A program made the translations under genes and the position numbers. From Clostridia bacterium (GTDB lineage Bacteria > Bacillota > Clostridia > UBA1381): 8,881 bases of DNA. The first letter of the stretch is position 1, and every line of letters starts with the position of its first letter. A model generated the notes under the pieces. The model had not been told where the DNA came from and did not search any database. It saw only the letters and a program-made list of their open reading frames with translations. Shown here piece by piece: positions 1 to 6,105 of the stretch. The stretch spans positions 1 through 8,881 of the forward strand of contig RQCD01000190.1 of NCBI GenBank assembly GCA_008668455.1, written 5' to 3'.

Positions 1-521
1 ACGCCGCACCATTGTTCAAATTCTGTTTTTGTTTCGCCTTCTTCCAGCATAGGCTTAATTACTACGTTATCACAGACTACGACTCCGCTTATTTGCAAGG
101 TGACATATTTAATACTGCTTGTAACAGTGAAAGTTGATCCGTTGCCGACATCAGTGTACTTCGACCCCCAACTTCCGTCCACATAACACTGAACAGAAAT
201 TCCGCTGACTGCTCCAGGCGGCATGCCAGAAATTGTATATTTTCCTGGTTTTGTAATTTCCGATGAGTTCACTGGAGACAGAAGTCCGAAATATACGCTT
301 GCTGTCGATGTTCCGTTTAGTGTAATCACTCCATCAGAATCAACAGTGATTGTAACTCCGTTGTATGTTCCGGATTTCCCAACATAGGGGAATGGAATCA
401 GATTCTTTCCATGGTTGCCGTAAATTGTACATGTTCGGACTTTATCGGTTGCAGGATTGTTTATTACTCCATCCTCATTTTCTACATAGTGATAACTGGG
501 GAGCATTTTATAACGATCCAT
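1..521 (-). CDS. Tail fibre / receptor-binding protein, 5' part (runs off window edge)
   Basis: The ATG at 521-519 overlaps the stop of the preceding fibre gene as TGATG, so the two are probably translationally coupled. The frame stays open for 173 codons to the window edge and the C-terminus is outside. An AGGTG about nine bases upstream could serve as ribosome binding site. After a short N-terminal stretch the protein reads NLIPFPYVGKSGTYNGVTIT and continues as a Gly/Ser/Thr/Val-rich beta-strand domain ending near MLEEGETKTEFEQW. That NLIPFPY...NGVT...DGVITLNGT layout is common in tail-fibre and carbohydrate-binding jelly-roll domains of Clostridia phages; I assign it from pattern memory, without a search. 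Its place after BppU-like and fibre genes supports a role in host recognition at the tail tip. Confidence 0.72.
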   Translation of the reverse strand, partial: MDRYKMLPSYHYVENEDGVINNPATDKVRTCTIYGNHGKNLIPFPYVGKSGTYNGVTITVDSDGVITLNGTSTASVYFGLLSPVNSSEITKPGKYTISGMPPGAVSGISVQCYVDGSWGSKYTDVGNGSTFTVTSSIKYVTLQISGVVVCDNVVIKPMLEEGETKTEFEQWCG

Positions 522-1396
522 CAATATACACCTACTCTCGCGACAAACAATGGAGTTGCCATATTTGTGGACAGATTCTTAATAATAACCTCATAATTTT
601 TGTTTGATGTCGGAATGAAATCTCCGCTTTCGTCACAATCCACGCCGACAAACTTAATCGTATCACCAGGATATGCGATAGTTGTTGCAGTCGTTCCACT
701 TTGAAAACTAAATGCAGATTCATACAGTGGGGTAACTAGAGTCGGAATTGTTAAATTAATTGTTGTTACACTTGACGATACACGCGTATCAACTTTATCC
801 TTTAAAACGACATCGGACGTTGTTTCAACAGCTATTTTTGTCATTTTCTCCGCTCCAATCACATCTCTTGCATATTCTTTTTCAATTTCTGTCATGTTGG
901 AAATTTTAGCGCCGTCAGTCAGCGCTGCTTTAACTGCCGCGTTTAAATTTAATGGTGTAATTGCACGATTTCCTATTCTTCCAGTAATATCACTGGGAGA
1001 AGCAGCTACCATAGTTAAAAAGTTGTCACCGTCTATGGAGATACCCCTTGTTCCTACCGGATCAACTTTTGAAACTCCTGCCTTTGAATAGCTCGCATAA
1101 TCCGTAGACTTCACATAGTCACTCAGTGTGGATTTATCAGCCTTGTTTAATCGTAGTGCTTCTATGCTTGCAGCGTTATCCGCATTATTCTGCTTTTACG
1201 CATCTGTATAATCGTTGCTGGATAAGCCTTTGCCATTTTCTTTTACAACATATTTCTCCAATTCTCCGGCAACCGCCACACCGGATTGTGCGTTTTTGCT
1301 GGTGGAATCAAATTCCTGGTCAACTTTGCCGCCGCCAGTAGAAACTGTTCCGGTGACCTCTGCAGCGGATTGGACGGTTGCTTTTAAATTGCTCAT
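521..1396 (-). pseudogene. Tail fibre protein interrupted by an in-frame TAA (fragments 1196-1396 and 521-1114)
   Basis: One 291-codon reading frame is broken once, by TAA at 1198-1196. The first piece (66 aa, ATG at 1396 with GGAGGTGA upstream) carries FDSTSKNAQSGVAVAGEL, a motif typical of phage fibre N-terminal regions, and stops after SSNDYTDA. The same frame continues at once as KQNNADNAASIEALRLNKAD, a polar heptad-like stretch, then through VKSTDYASYSKAG to the Ser/Thr/Val-rich C-terminus ending FVARVGVY. TDA-E-KQ would be the expected sequence, so a single change from GAA to TAA explains the break. The GTG at 1114 that would open the second piece has no ribosome binding site and lies inside the continuous protein, so I treat it as an artefact. 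The gene overlaps the BppU-like gene by ATGA at its 5' end and the next fibre gene by TGATG at its 3' end. A sequencing error or suppression of the stop would also fit. Confidence 0.8.
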
Positions 1397-1728
1397 TCCT
1401 GTGTCACCTCCGTACCGAGTGTAAATTGTGTCGGCGGTATGATCGTATAAACATTTTCTCCGTCATGCAGTTCCACATCATACTGATAGTTTCCGCAGTC
1501 TAAGGCGGTTGTATCTGACGGAGTAATTGAGATAGATTCCGAAAGATCGGTAATAATCTTTTGCAGAACATAGTTTGTATCATTCACCGATTTTTTTACC
1601 GAAAAATATAATTTTACGGCGCCGGTCGGTGTGTATGCCGTTCCGTCTGCATTGCTCACATCGACATTTAAAGTTGCACTGTCGCCGCGCGTTAAAAAAA
1701 TGCAGTTGTTTGAGTTAATTTTAAACAT
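1393..1728 (-). CDS. BppU-like baseplate upper protein (N-terminal domain type)
   Basis: A 111-aa protein with ATG at 1728 and an excellent AGGAGG about eight bases upstream that includes the stop codon of the preceding gene. The pattern FLTRGDSATLNVDV, then VKLYFSVKKSV, KIITDLSESISITPSDT, and CGNYQYDVELHDGENVYTII matches the BppU N-terminal (DUF2479-like) beta-sandwich that links receptor-binding fibres to the tail tip in Bacillota siphophages. It is only the domain length, without a long C-terminal extension, which is usual in Clostridia phages. It overlaps the downstream fibre gene by four bases (ATGA), which fits a stoichiometric adaptor-fibre pair. Family assignment is from the motif pattern. 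Confidence 0.72.
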   Translation of the reverse strand: MFKINSNNCIFLTRGDSATLNVDVSNADGTAYTPTGAVKLYFSVKKSVNDTNYVLQKIITDLSESISITPSDTTALDCGNYQYDVELHDGENVYTIIPPTQFTLGTEVTQE

Positions 1729-1740
1729 TGTGTTTTCCTC

Positions 1741-2514
1741 CTACATAAATAATAATTTGACGGTTTCAGTCGTCCCACCGCGACCGACTAATGCTTTGCG
1801 GTAGTAAAGTTTTGTGCCATCAATCTCGAATTTCATTTTGCAAGCTATGCCGCTATATGGGTTTGAAACGCTTAACATTTGATTTGACCCAATCTTTACC
1901 CATACTCCGGTATCACTCCAGTACAAAGACGCGACATACTGAAACGGCTTTCCCCAATCACCTAAGTAATATCGGTTCTCAAAATTCTCTGAACCGTAAA
2001 AACTGACAGACGCGGTATACTCCTGGTACTGATTCGCGGATGGAATCGACACTTTTGCAGTTGAAAATTTCCGCTGATCGGTCAGCGTGTTGTCAGCATT
2101 ATACACCGCCAGCATGACATAATCAGCATTTGCAACGCTTGCCGGACTGTCTGCGCTGATATTTAGTGAAATCGTATTTAGTCCGGTATCATTGAGCAAA
2201 TAAACATACTGCTTTGTATCGGCGGTTGGTGTCAGATACTGTTTTGTCTCGATCCGTTTCTTTGCACCGGAAGCGAAAATGCACAATCCGGTATCAATCG
2301 AAATCTGACCGTCAGCAAGTACCGGCTTGCATTGGCTTGTATCTCCTGCCACAATCCCGGCAGAGGCTAAATTCTTTGTGATTTCGTTCAGCTTGTCAAC
2401 GGAAAATTCCGTGCCGTCCGTAAAGGTTGAAAATGCGGATTTTCCTAAGTCAATCGCGATTTGATTGAGTGCCGCGGCAGTGACTGTCTGATTGTCTAAA
2501 AATACGTCGCTCAT
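1741..2514 (-). CDS. Phage tail/baseplate protein, function unassigned
   Basis: A 257-aa protein whose ATG follows the TAA of the Gp37-like gene with no gap; AAAGGACGG just upstream can act as ribosome binding site. It opens with DVFLDNQTVTAAALNQIAID, which resembles the N-terminus of many small tail-tip proteins. The rest is a Tyr/Ser/Thr/Val-rich beta protein with no transmembrane segment, signal peptide or recognisable catalytic motif. A segment near residues 60-125 (an LADGQISIDTGLCIFASGAK stretch followed by polar strands) looks like a fibre shaft or carbohydrate-binding fold. Position between the tail hub and the BppU-like adaptor suggests a baseplate or fibre-attachment role, but I do not recognise a named family. 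Confidence 0.65.
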   Translation of the reverse strand: MSDVFLDNQTVTAAALNQIAIDLGKSAFSTFTDGTEFSVDKLNEITKNLASAGIVAGDTSQCKPVLADGQISIDTGLCIFASGAKKRIETKQYLTPTADTKQYVYLLNDTGLNTISLNISADSPASVANADYVMLAVYNADNTLTDQRKFSTAKVSIPSANQYQEYTASVSFYGSENFENRYYLGDWGKPFQYVASLYWSDTGVWVKIGSNQMLSVSNPYSGIACKMKFEIDGTKLYYRKALVGRGGTTETVKLLFM

Positions 2515-3786
2515 TTACATCCGTCCTTTCTGTAATTTTCTAATAATATTGTCCTTTTGTTTCCCAAAAACCGGGGTAACTTTGATATTGTTCGGTTCGT
2601 ATACCTCGTCAATCTCTGTAATCTGCCGGGAAACCGTCATAGCCTGTCCGAACAGATAAATTTTGATTTTCACATAATCGCCTAAATTCCATACCGTCTG
2701 ATAGTCCGTCAGTGATAGCACATCAGCCGTGATTGTTTCGGATGCATTTTTCCCAGACATATCCTCTTTGATCTTCTCAGTCGGTATCTCCGTTTCGGTG
2801 GTTTCCATGCAATTTTCTTTCCGTGAAAATCCGGTTGCAGTAGCTACTGTTGCGGCTTTGTCAAAGCTAAGGAATGTAGGAAACATAGTGAAGGTCGGTA
2901 CATAATAGGCGAAATAGTCAACCCTGCCAATTGTGACGCAATAAGGATTCTTATATAACTCAGCATAAAATTTAAGTTCGCCAGGTGTGGTGCTACTCTG
3001 CTTTACGTCAATGTACTGCACAGAGCCCTGAGAGAGCTCATAATCCAGGTTAGATATTATCCGATTATTATCTCCTAAATCATAAATTGTATTGCCAACG
3101 CAAATTTTTCCTGATACATACAAATCACCTGTTTTATTGCCCGCATAAGACAATTTAACAAATGTTACCGGCGCAACCCATAACAGCTCGGTATTCTTTT
3201 CCGTCAGCTGATCATGCGTATACTCCCATCCGGTGACATTCTGTCTGCGTTCGGAATAGGTGTGATTGACAGTATTCGGAATTACAACATCAAATATCAT
3301 GTTTTTATCCTGAACCGTGACAGTATAGCCGATTCCGTTATCCTCACATAGCTTTTTTAAGACATTCTCCATTGTGTCCGGAGATTCTACTGTGTATGTG
3401 ATGGTTTCGCCGCGTTTCAGATCGGCTGCAACAGAGAACCGAGGAAATCCTCTGTCACCCTCCGTGTTGTCCGATACAATCTGCTTGATCACGGTTTCCG
3501 CTGCTCCGGTGTATGTTCCGGGCAGCACCTGACGGAAGATCGTGATTGCCTTTAAATCATATCCGCGCACCTCTGTCTGCTCCTCGTCCGCGCTGATGTA
3601 CTGGATAATCCCATAATGCCCCTTGTGCCGGATGAATTTTCCCATCAGATCAACACTGCTCCGGAAGTCATGCGGCAGCTGCAACCGGAAACTTCCGGAT
3701 TCGGTGAATCGGCTTGTCCAGGTGATGGAGGTATGGTGTGGAAACGTATGTATAATATCGAAATTTTCATCTAACAACTGAAACAT
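2515..3786 (-). CDS. Siphovirus ReqiPepy6 Gp37-like tail (hub-associated) protein
   Basis: A 423-aa protein beginning MFQLLDENFDIIHTFPHHTS and carrying TWTSRFTESGSFRLQLP, VRGYDLKAITIFRQVLPGTY, and late KIKIYLFGQAMTVSRQITEI. This is the usual pattern of the ReqiPepy6 Gp37-like family, beta-rich proteins encoded after the distal tail protein in Bacillota and actinobacterial siphophages and thought to form part of the tail hub. Length is normal and the ORF is intact. The start at 3786 lies three bases past the stop of the upstream remnant, in the same frame; the nearest good GGAGG is 14 bases from the ATG, longer than usual, consistent with upstream sequence rearranged at this point. In a complete phage the tape-measure and distal-tail genes would precede it; here they do not. 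Confidence 0.78.
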   Translation of the reverse strand: MFQLLDENFDIIHTFPHHTSITWTSRFTESGSFRLQLPHDFRSSVDLMGKFIRHKGHYGIIQYISADEEQTEVRGYDLKAITIFRQVLPGTYTGAAETVIKQIVSDNTEGDRGFPRFSVAADLKRGETITYTVESPDTMENVLKKLCEDNGIGYTVTVQDKNMIFDVVIPNTVNHTYSERRQNVTGWEYTHDQLTEKNTELLWVAPVTFVKLSYAGNKTGDLYVSGKICVGNTIYDLGDNNRIISNLDYELSQGSVQYIDVKQSSTTPGELKFYAELYKNPYCVTIGRVDYFAYYVPTFTMFPTFLSFDKAATVATATGFSRKENCMETTETEIPTEKIKEDMSGKNASETITADVLSLTDYQTVWNLGDYVKIKIYLFGQAMTVSRQITEIDEVYEPNNIKVTPVFGKQKDNIIRKLQKGRM

Positions 3787-3789
3787 GCC

Positions 3790-3921
3790 TTATATGCTCG
3801 CCTCCGTCAAAACCACATCAACATCCGCAACCTTTTCCAGCTGACATTCTGCGCCGAAGTCTCGCCCAGTTTCTGATGTTTCCCGGAATAATTCCGCTTT
3901 TCTCCATTGTCTTTGAATCAT
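3790..3921 (-). pseudogene. Truncated head-closure / head-tail adaptor protein remnant, 43 aa
   Basis: An ATG at 3921-3919 overlaps the connector stop as TAATG. The frame gives MIQRQWRKAELFRETSE, then TGRDFGAECQLEKVADVDVV, and stops at 3792-3790 after LTEASI. The charged start followed by a Lys-Val-Ala-Asp-Val-Asp-Val strand resembles the first strands of SPP1 gp16-type head-closure proteins, which are normally around 100 residues or more. Here the sequence ends in what should be the first beta-strand region and leads straight to a tail-hub gene. I infer a deletion that fused the 5' end of the head-closure gene to sequence just ahead of the Gp37-like gene. A genuine small connector protein is the alternative. 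Confidence 0.55.
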
Positions 3922-4211
3922 TAGTACAACCTCAGCTTTCTGTGCTTATTTAAAGCTCTTTTAATGTTCTCCGGGTAGGAATCGTTATAAGTCCAGCTTC
4001 CGGCAGAGTAGCTTTCAGCCGTCAACCCCTCTGTGCCGATCCGATTATATTTAATCACTGCCATTTGTAAAATGGCGTTTTCCAACCCAGTCAGATCATC
4101 AATCCCACAATAGTCCCGAACTTCATCCTCTGTCATTTCCAGCAACAGACACAGGAGGCTATCCTGGTCTGTGTTATCAATTGACAGCAGTGTTTTTAGC
4201 TTCTGAAACAA
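3921..4211 (-). CDS. Head-tail connector protein (Phage_connect_1 / SPP1 gp15-like)
   Basis: A 96-aa mostly helical protein: LKTLLSI near the N-terminus, EVRDYCGIDDLTGLENAILQ, MAVIKYNRIGTEGLTAESYS, then YPENIKRALNKHRKLRLY. The MAV-x-x-YNR-x-G-x-EG motif followed by an aromatic-rich loop and a helix is characteristic of the connector that docks beneath the portal ring and prepares it for the head-closure protein. Length is normal. The start is UUG: an almost perfect anti-16S match GGAGGTGATC lies at 4225-4216, with nine bases between GGAGG and the TTG at 4211, and no ATG is placed as well. The gene follows the capsid gene across a strong hairpin, so its dose relative to capsid is probably lowered by partial termination and by the UUG start. 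Confidence 0.85.
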   Translation of the reverse strand: MFQKLKTLLSIDNTDQDSLLCLLLEMTEDEVRDYCGIDDLTGLENAILQMAVIKYNRIGTEGLTAESYSAGSWTYNDSYPENIKRALNKHRKLRLY

Positions 4212-4215
4212 AGCA

Positions 4216-4225
4216 GATCACCTCC
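4216..4225 (-). promoter_or_regulatory. Near-perfect ribosome binding site deciding a UUG start
   Basis: GGAGGTGATC on the minus strand is complementary to the 3' end of 16S rRNA over ten bases. It sits nine bases (counted from GGAGG) before TTG at 4211-4209, which fixes that codon as the connector start. Confidence 0.8.
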
Positions 4226-4233
4226 AAAGCAAA

Positions 4234-4257
4234 GAGGAGCGGTTTTGTCCGCTCCTC
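4234..4257 (-). terminator. Perfect 9-bp hairpin after the major capsid gene
   Basis: GAGGAGCGG and CCGCTCCTC pair fully around a six-base loop, starting one base after the capsid stop codon. On the minus strand the stem is followed by TTTGCTTT, a modest U-tract. This looks like a partial (leaky) Rho-independent terminator or mRNA-stabilising 3' hairpin that would raise capsid mRNA over downstream genes, as is common after capsid genes. The connector ribosome binding site follows within a few bases of the U-tract. Confidence 0.75.
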
Positions 4258-4258
4258 A

Positions 4259-5128
4259 TTATGAGTTTGCAACTTCTGTACGCTTGAGGTATAGTGTCTG
4301 CGGCTTTGAAACCAATGTACCCCAGATTTTACGACCCTGAACAGCAGATGCGCCAATATATTTTCCAGAACCGTTCAAATCCTGTAAATGTACCGAAACA
4401 CCCCACTCGTCTACACGATGACACCAATTCGGATGACCGGCAATAAATTCTGTAGTGGTCTTTTTGTTTGAGTTAATTGTGGTATTGTCAACCAGCAGCA
4501 TAGAAGATTCAAATACCGCGAATCCTGCAACCGCACCAACCGCGCCTGCAGTCTTCATTTCCTGCGACAGATCGCCTTGACGGATGAAGTTATCATCCTG
4601 CATAAGGATCGCATGAAATTCCGGAGAAACGATTAGCCATCTGCCGGAAGCCGGTACACCGGTACGGCTTAAATACGTCCGCGCGGCAAGAATTTCCTTG
4701 TATGCGGTCGATGCTGTTGCCGCTGTTTTGGTTGTTGCAATTTTTGAACCGGTGGCTGTTTCCAAAGTAGACAGAGAATCCTTGTCCATCTCCAAAGAAA
4801 GTGCATAACCAGCAGAATCCAAACGATCTGCAACAAGATTGTCCGGTACTGCTGCTGCGTCATAGCCATCAATCAATTCATTGACTGCCTTGTCCTTGTT
4901 GATTGATAAATCAATATAGGTTGTGCTTCCGGAGGCTAAATCAACCCCAGCAGTTTTACTGTAATCGCTGACAGAAACCTCTGTATCGCGTACCGGAATT
5001 TTTACTTTTCCGGCTTTCGGATTTCCCTCGTATCTTGTGTTAAAAATGTAGTGATCCCGCGTCACTAAAGACGCTCTTAGCTTTTCATCAACCATAGATG
5101 AATAGCGTTCCTGTAAAGTATGTGCCAT
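4259..5128 (-). CDS. Major capsid protein (HK97 fold)
   Basis: A 289-aa protein with ATG at 5128 and AAAGGA about ten bases upstream. It begins AHTLQERYSSMVDEKLRASL, followed by TRYEGNPKAGKVKIPVRDTE and a segment VNELIDGYDAAAVPDNLVAD matching an E-loop/P-domain region. Further on come RWLIVSPEFHAILMQDDNF and GFAVFESSMLLVDN, and the C-terminal part contains FIAGHPNWCHRVDEWG and GSGKYIGASAVQGRKIWGTL, the beta-rich A-domain pattern of HK97-fold coat proteins from Clostridia phages. Position right after a DUF4355 scaffold and before the connector confirms the call. There is no N-terminal delta domain, as expected when scaffold is separate. The gene appears intact. Confidence 0.9.
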   Translation of the reverse strand: MAHTLQERYSSMVDEKLRASLVTRDHYIFNTRYEGNPKAGKVKIPVRDTEVSVSDYSKTAGVDLASGSTTYIDLSINKDKAVNELIDGYDAAAVPDNLVADRLDSAGYALSLEMDKDSLSTLETATGSKIATTKTAATASTAYKEILAARTYLSRTGVPASGRWLIVSPEFHAILMQDDNFIRQGDLSQEMKTAGAVGAVAGFAVFESSMLLVDNTTINSNKKTTTEFIAGHPNWCHRVDEWGVSVHLQDLNGSGKYIGASAVQGRKIWGTLVSKPQTLYLKRTEVANS

Positions 5129-5147
5129 AAAAAATCAATCCTTTCTT

Positions 5148-5687
5148 TTAATGCTTTAGTTGTGGATTCAGAGCATAGAATTTTTCTTCTACACCTGAAA
5201 CCGTGCTTGATTCACCGTTTTTCGGAGTTTTTGCGCTCTTTTTGATTCGCTCCTCAACCGCTTTTTCCACTGCCGCTCGGAAAGCCTTTTCCACCGCTTC
5301 AATTGATTTTGAGCAGTTTTCCGCGCTGTCATAAGCTAACGCGTCCGAAAGCTCGACAGGCAAGCCTTTTTCAATCAAAGTTTCCTTTGCTGTCATGTGG
5401 AGTTCCCGGCGTGTGATATCTGTTTCGCGCTTTTCCAGTTCCTCTGCATGTTGCTTATCCTGGTACTCCTTTTTTTGCTCTGCGGTCATTTTGGAAAGCT
5501 TCTGACTTTCGGTCAATTTCTTTTCCCATGTCTCGCGCTCTCTTTTAAGCCGTGAATCCAAAAGCTTTTCAACATCCGACTGCGTGAACCGTTTTTCATT
5601 CTCTGACGGCTTTTCCTGTTCTGCCTGTGCACCGGCATTTTCCGTCATTTTCTGCGCTTCCTGCGCTTGTACTTGGTTTTCCTCCAT
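5148..5687 (-). CDS. Capsid scaffolding protein (DUF4355 family)
   Basis: A 179-aa, highly charged, Glu/Lys/Gln-rich protein predicted to be almost wholly helical and coiled coil. A low-complexity Gln/Ala/Glu N-terminus leads to KRFTQSDVEKLLDSRLKRER, the hallmark of DUF4355 scaffolds, then a long coiled coil (about residues 50-105), EKGLPVELSDALAYDSAENC, and a polar C-terminal tail ending NPQLKH that probably contacts the coat protein. It directly precedes the capsid gene with a 19-base gap. GGGAGGGA seven bases before the ATG is a strong ribosome binding site. It is separated from the upstream toxin/small-gene pair by about 210 non-coding bases with two hairpins, so it may be first in its own transcript. 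Confidence 0.88.
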   Translation of the reverse strand: MEENQVQAQEAQKMTENAGAQAEQEKPSENEKRFTQSDVEKLLDSRLKRERETWEKKLTESQKLSKMTAEQKKEYQDKQHAEELEKRETDITRRELHMTAKETLIEKGLPVELSDALAYDSAENCSKSIEAVEKAFRAAVEKAVEERIKKSAKTPKNGESSTVSGVEEKFYALNPQLKH

Positions 5688-5737
5688 AGAAAATCCCTCC
5701 CAGTTTAAGTCCGTATGACTGTTAATTCCCTTGCGCC

Positions 5738-5766
5738 TTTTTATGTCATGAGCATGTTTCGGACAA
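5738..5766 (-). promoter_or_regulatory. Possible sigma-70-type promoter for scaffold and capsid
   Basis: Minus-strand TTGTCC (5766-5761) and TAAAAA (5743-5738) are separated by 17 bases, each matching consensus in four of six positions. It lies between the tandem terminators and the scaffold ribosome binding site, where a promoter would be needed if those terminators work. Match quality alone is weak. Confidence 0.25.
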
Positions 5767-5800
5767 TAAAAAAAGTACAGCTTTAAAAAACTGCTCTTTA
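5766..5800 (-). terminator. Second Rho-independent terminator-like hairpin
   Basis: Minus-strand AAAGAGCAG pairs with CTGTACTTT (one mismatch, one G-U) around a TTTTTTAAAG loop and is followed by a run of seven T. It stands just downstream of another hairpin, giving a tandem arrangement after the small gene at 5899-6105. Confidence 0.55.
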
Positions 5801-5812
5801 TTTATTAAATTG

Positions 5813-5843
5813 TAAAGAAAAAGGACTGCCGGAGCAATCCCTT
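5813..5843 (-). terminator. Rho-independent terminator after the toxin/small-gene pair
   Basis: On the minus strand AAGGGATTGC pairs with GCAGTCCTT (one bulged G, one G-U) around TCCG, followed by TTTTTCTTT. It is the first hairpin after the small gene and would end a transcript carrying portal, MuF toxin and candidate immunity gene. The 5844-5898 stretch between the small gene and this hairpin shows nothing else I can support. Confidence 0.7.
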
Positions 5844-5898
5844 GTTTATGTTATTTTTCAGCACTTTTTTTTCGCGTGTAAGTCTCATGCGGAAAATA

Positions 5899-6105
5899 TT
5901 AAAGATTTAATTTCTCTAACAAACTGACCCAATATTCAAAATTTGACACATCATCAAACTTCATACTCATTTCTATATGCTCTCTTGCAGCTTTTTTTGC
6001 GCTATCCGGTGCATCCTCTACAAACCCGGTTATTACATCATTTTCGTCAAATATGGCATATGGCATATATTTTTTTTCTAATTCGTGTGCATAATTTTGT
6101 ATCAT
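5899..6105 (-). CDS. Small protein, candidate immunity protein for the MuF-ART toxin
   Basis: A 68-aa protein that I do not recognise. Its ATG overlaps the TGA of the toxin gene as ATGA and GGAAG lies seven bases upstream, so it is translationally coupled to the toxin. The sequence starts MIQNYAHELEKKYMPYAIFD, has a central FVEDAPDSAKKAAREHIEMS and ends NFEYWVSLLEKLNL. It is soluble-looking, mildly acidic and probably a mix of one small sheet and two helices, without a membrane segment or signal peptide. It shares the low GC of the toxin C-terminal domain and sits between that domain and a terminator. In phage MuF polymorphic toxins the gene next to the toxin commonly encodes immunity; that role is inferred here from position, coupling, size and composition only. 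A small head protein is the alternative. Confidence 0.6.
   Translation of the reverse strand: MIQNYAHELEKKYMPYAIFDENDVITGFVEDAPDSAKKAAREHIEMSMKFDDVSNFEYWVSLLEKLNL

Noticed and set aside
1..521. Variable region of a diversity-generating retroelement in the last fibre
   Set aside because: No adenine-biased repeat or second template copy is visible and no reverse transcriptase is in the window; the C-terminus, where such a region would sit, is outside.
521..1114. Treating 521-1114 as an independent gene starting at GTG 1114
   Set aside because: No ribosome binding site; the protein continues in frame upstream to the TAA at 1196 and beyond into the 66-aa piece.
5756..5888. A short minus-strand frame opening at the ATG at 5888 with a Lys/Asn/Phe-rich product
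   Set aside because: No ribosome binding site, and it is made largely of the terminator stems and T-tracts.
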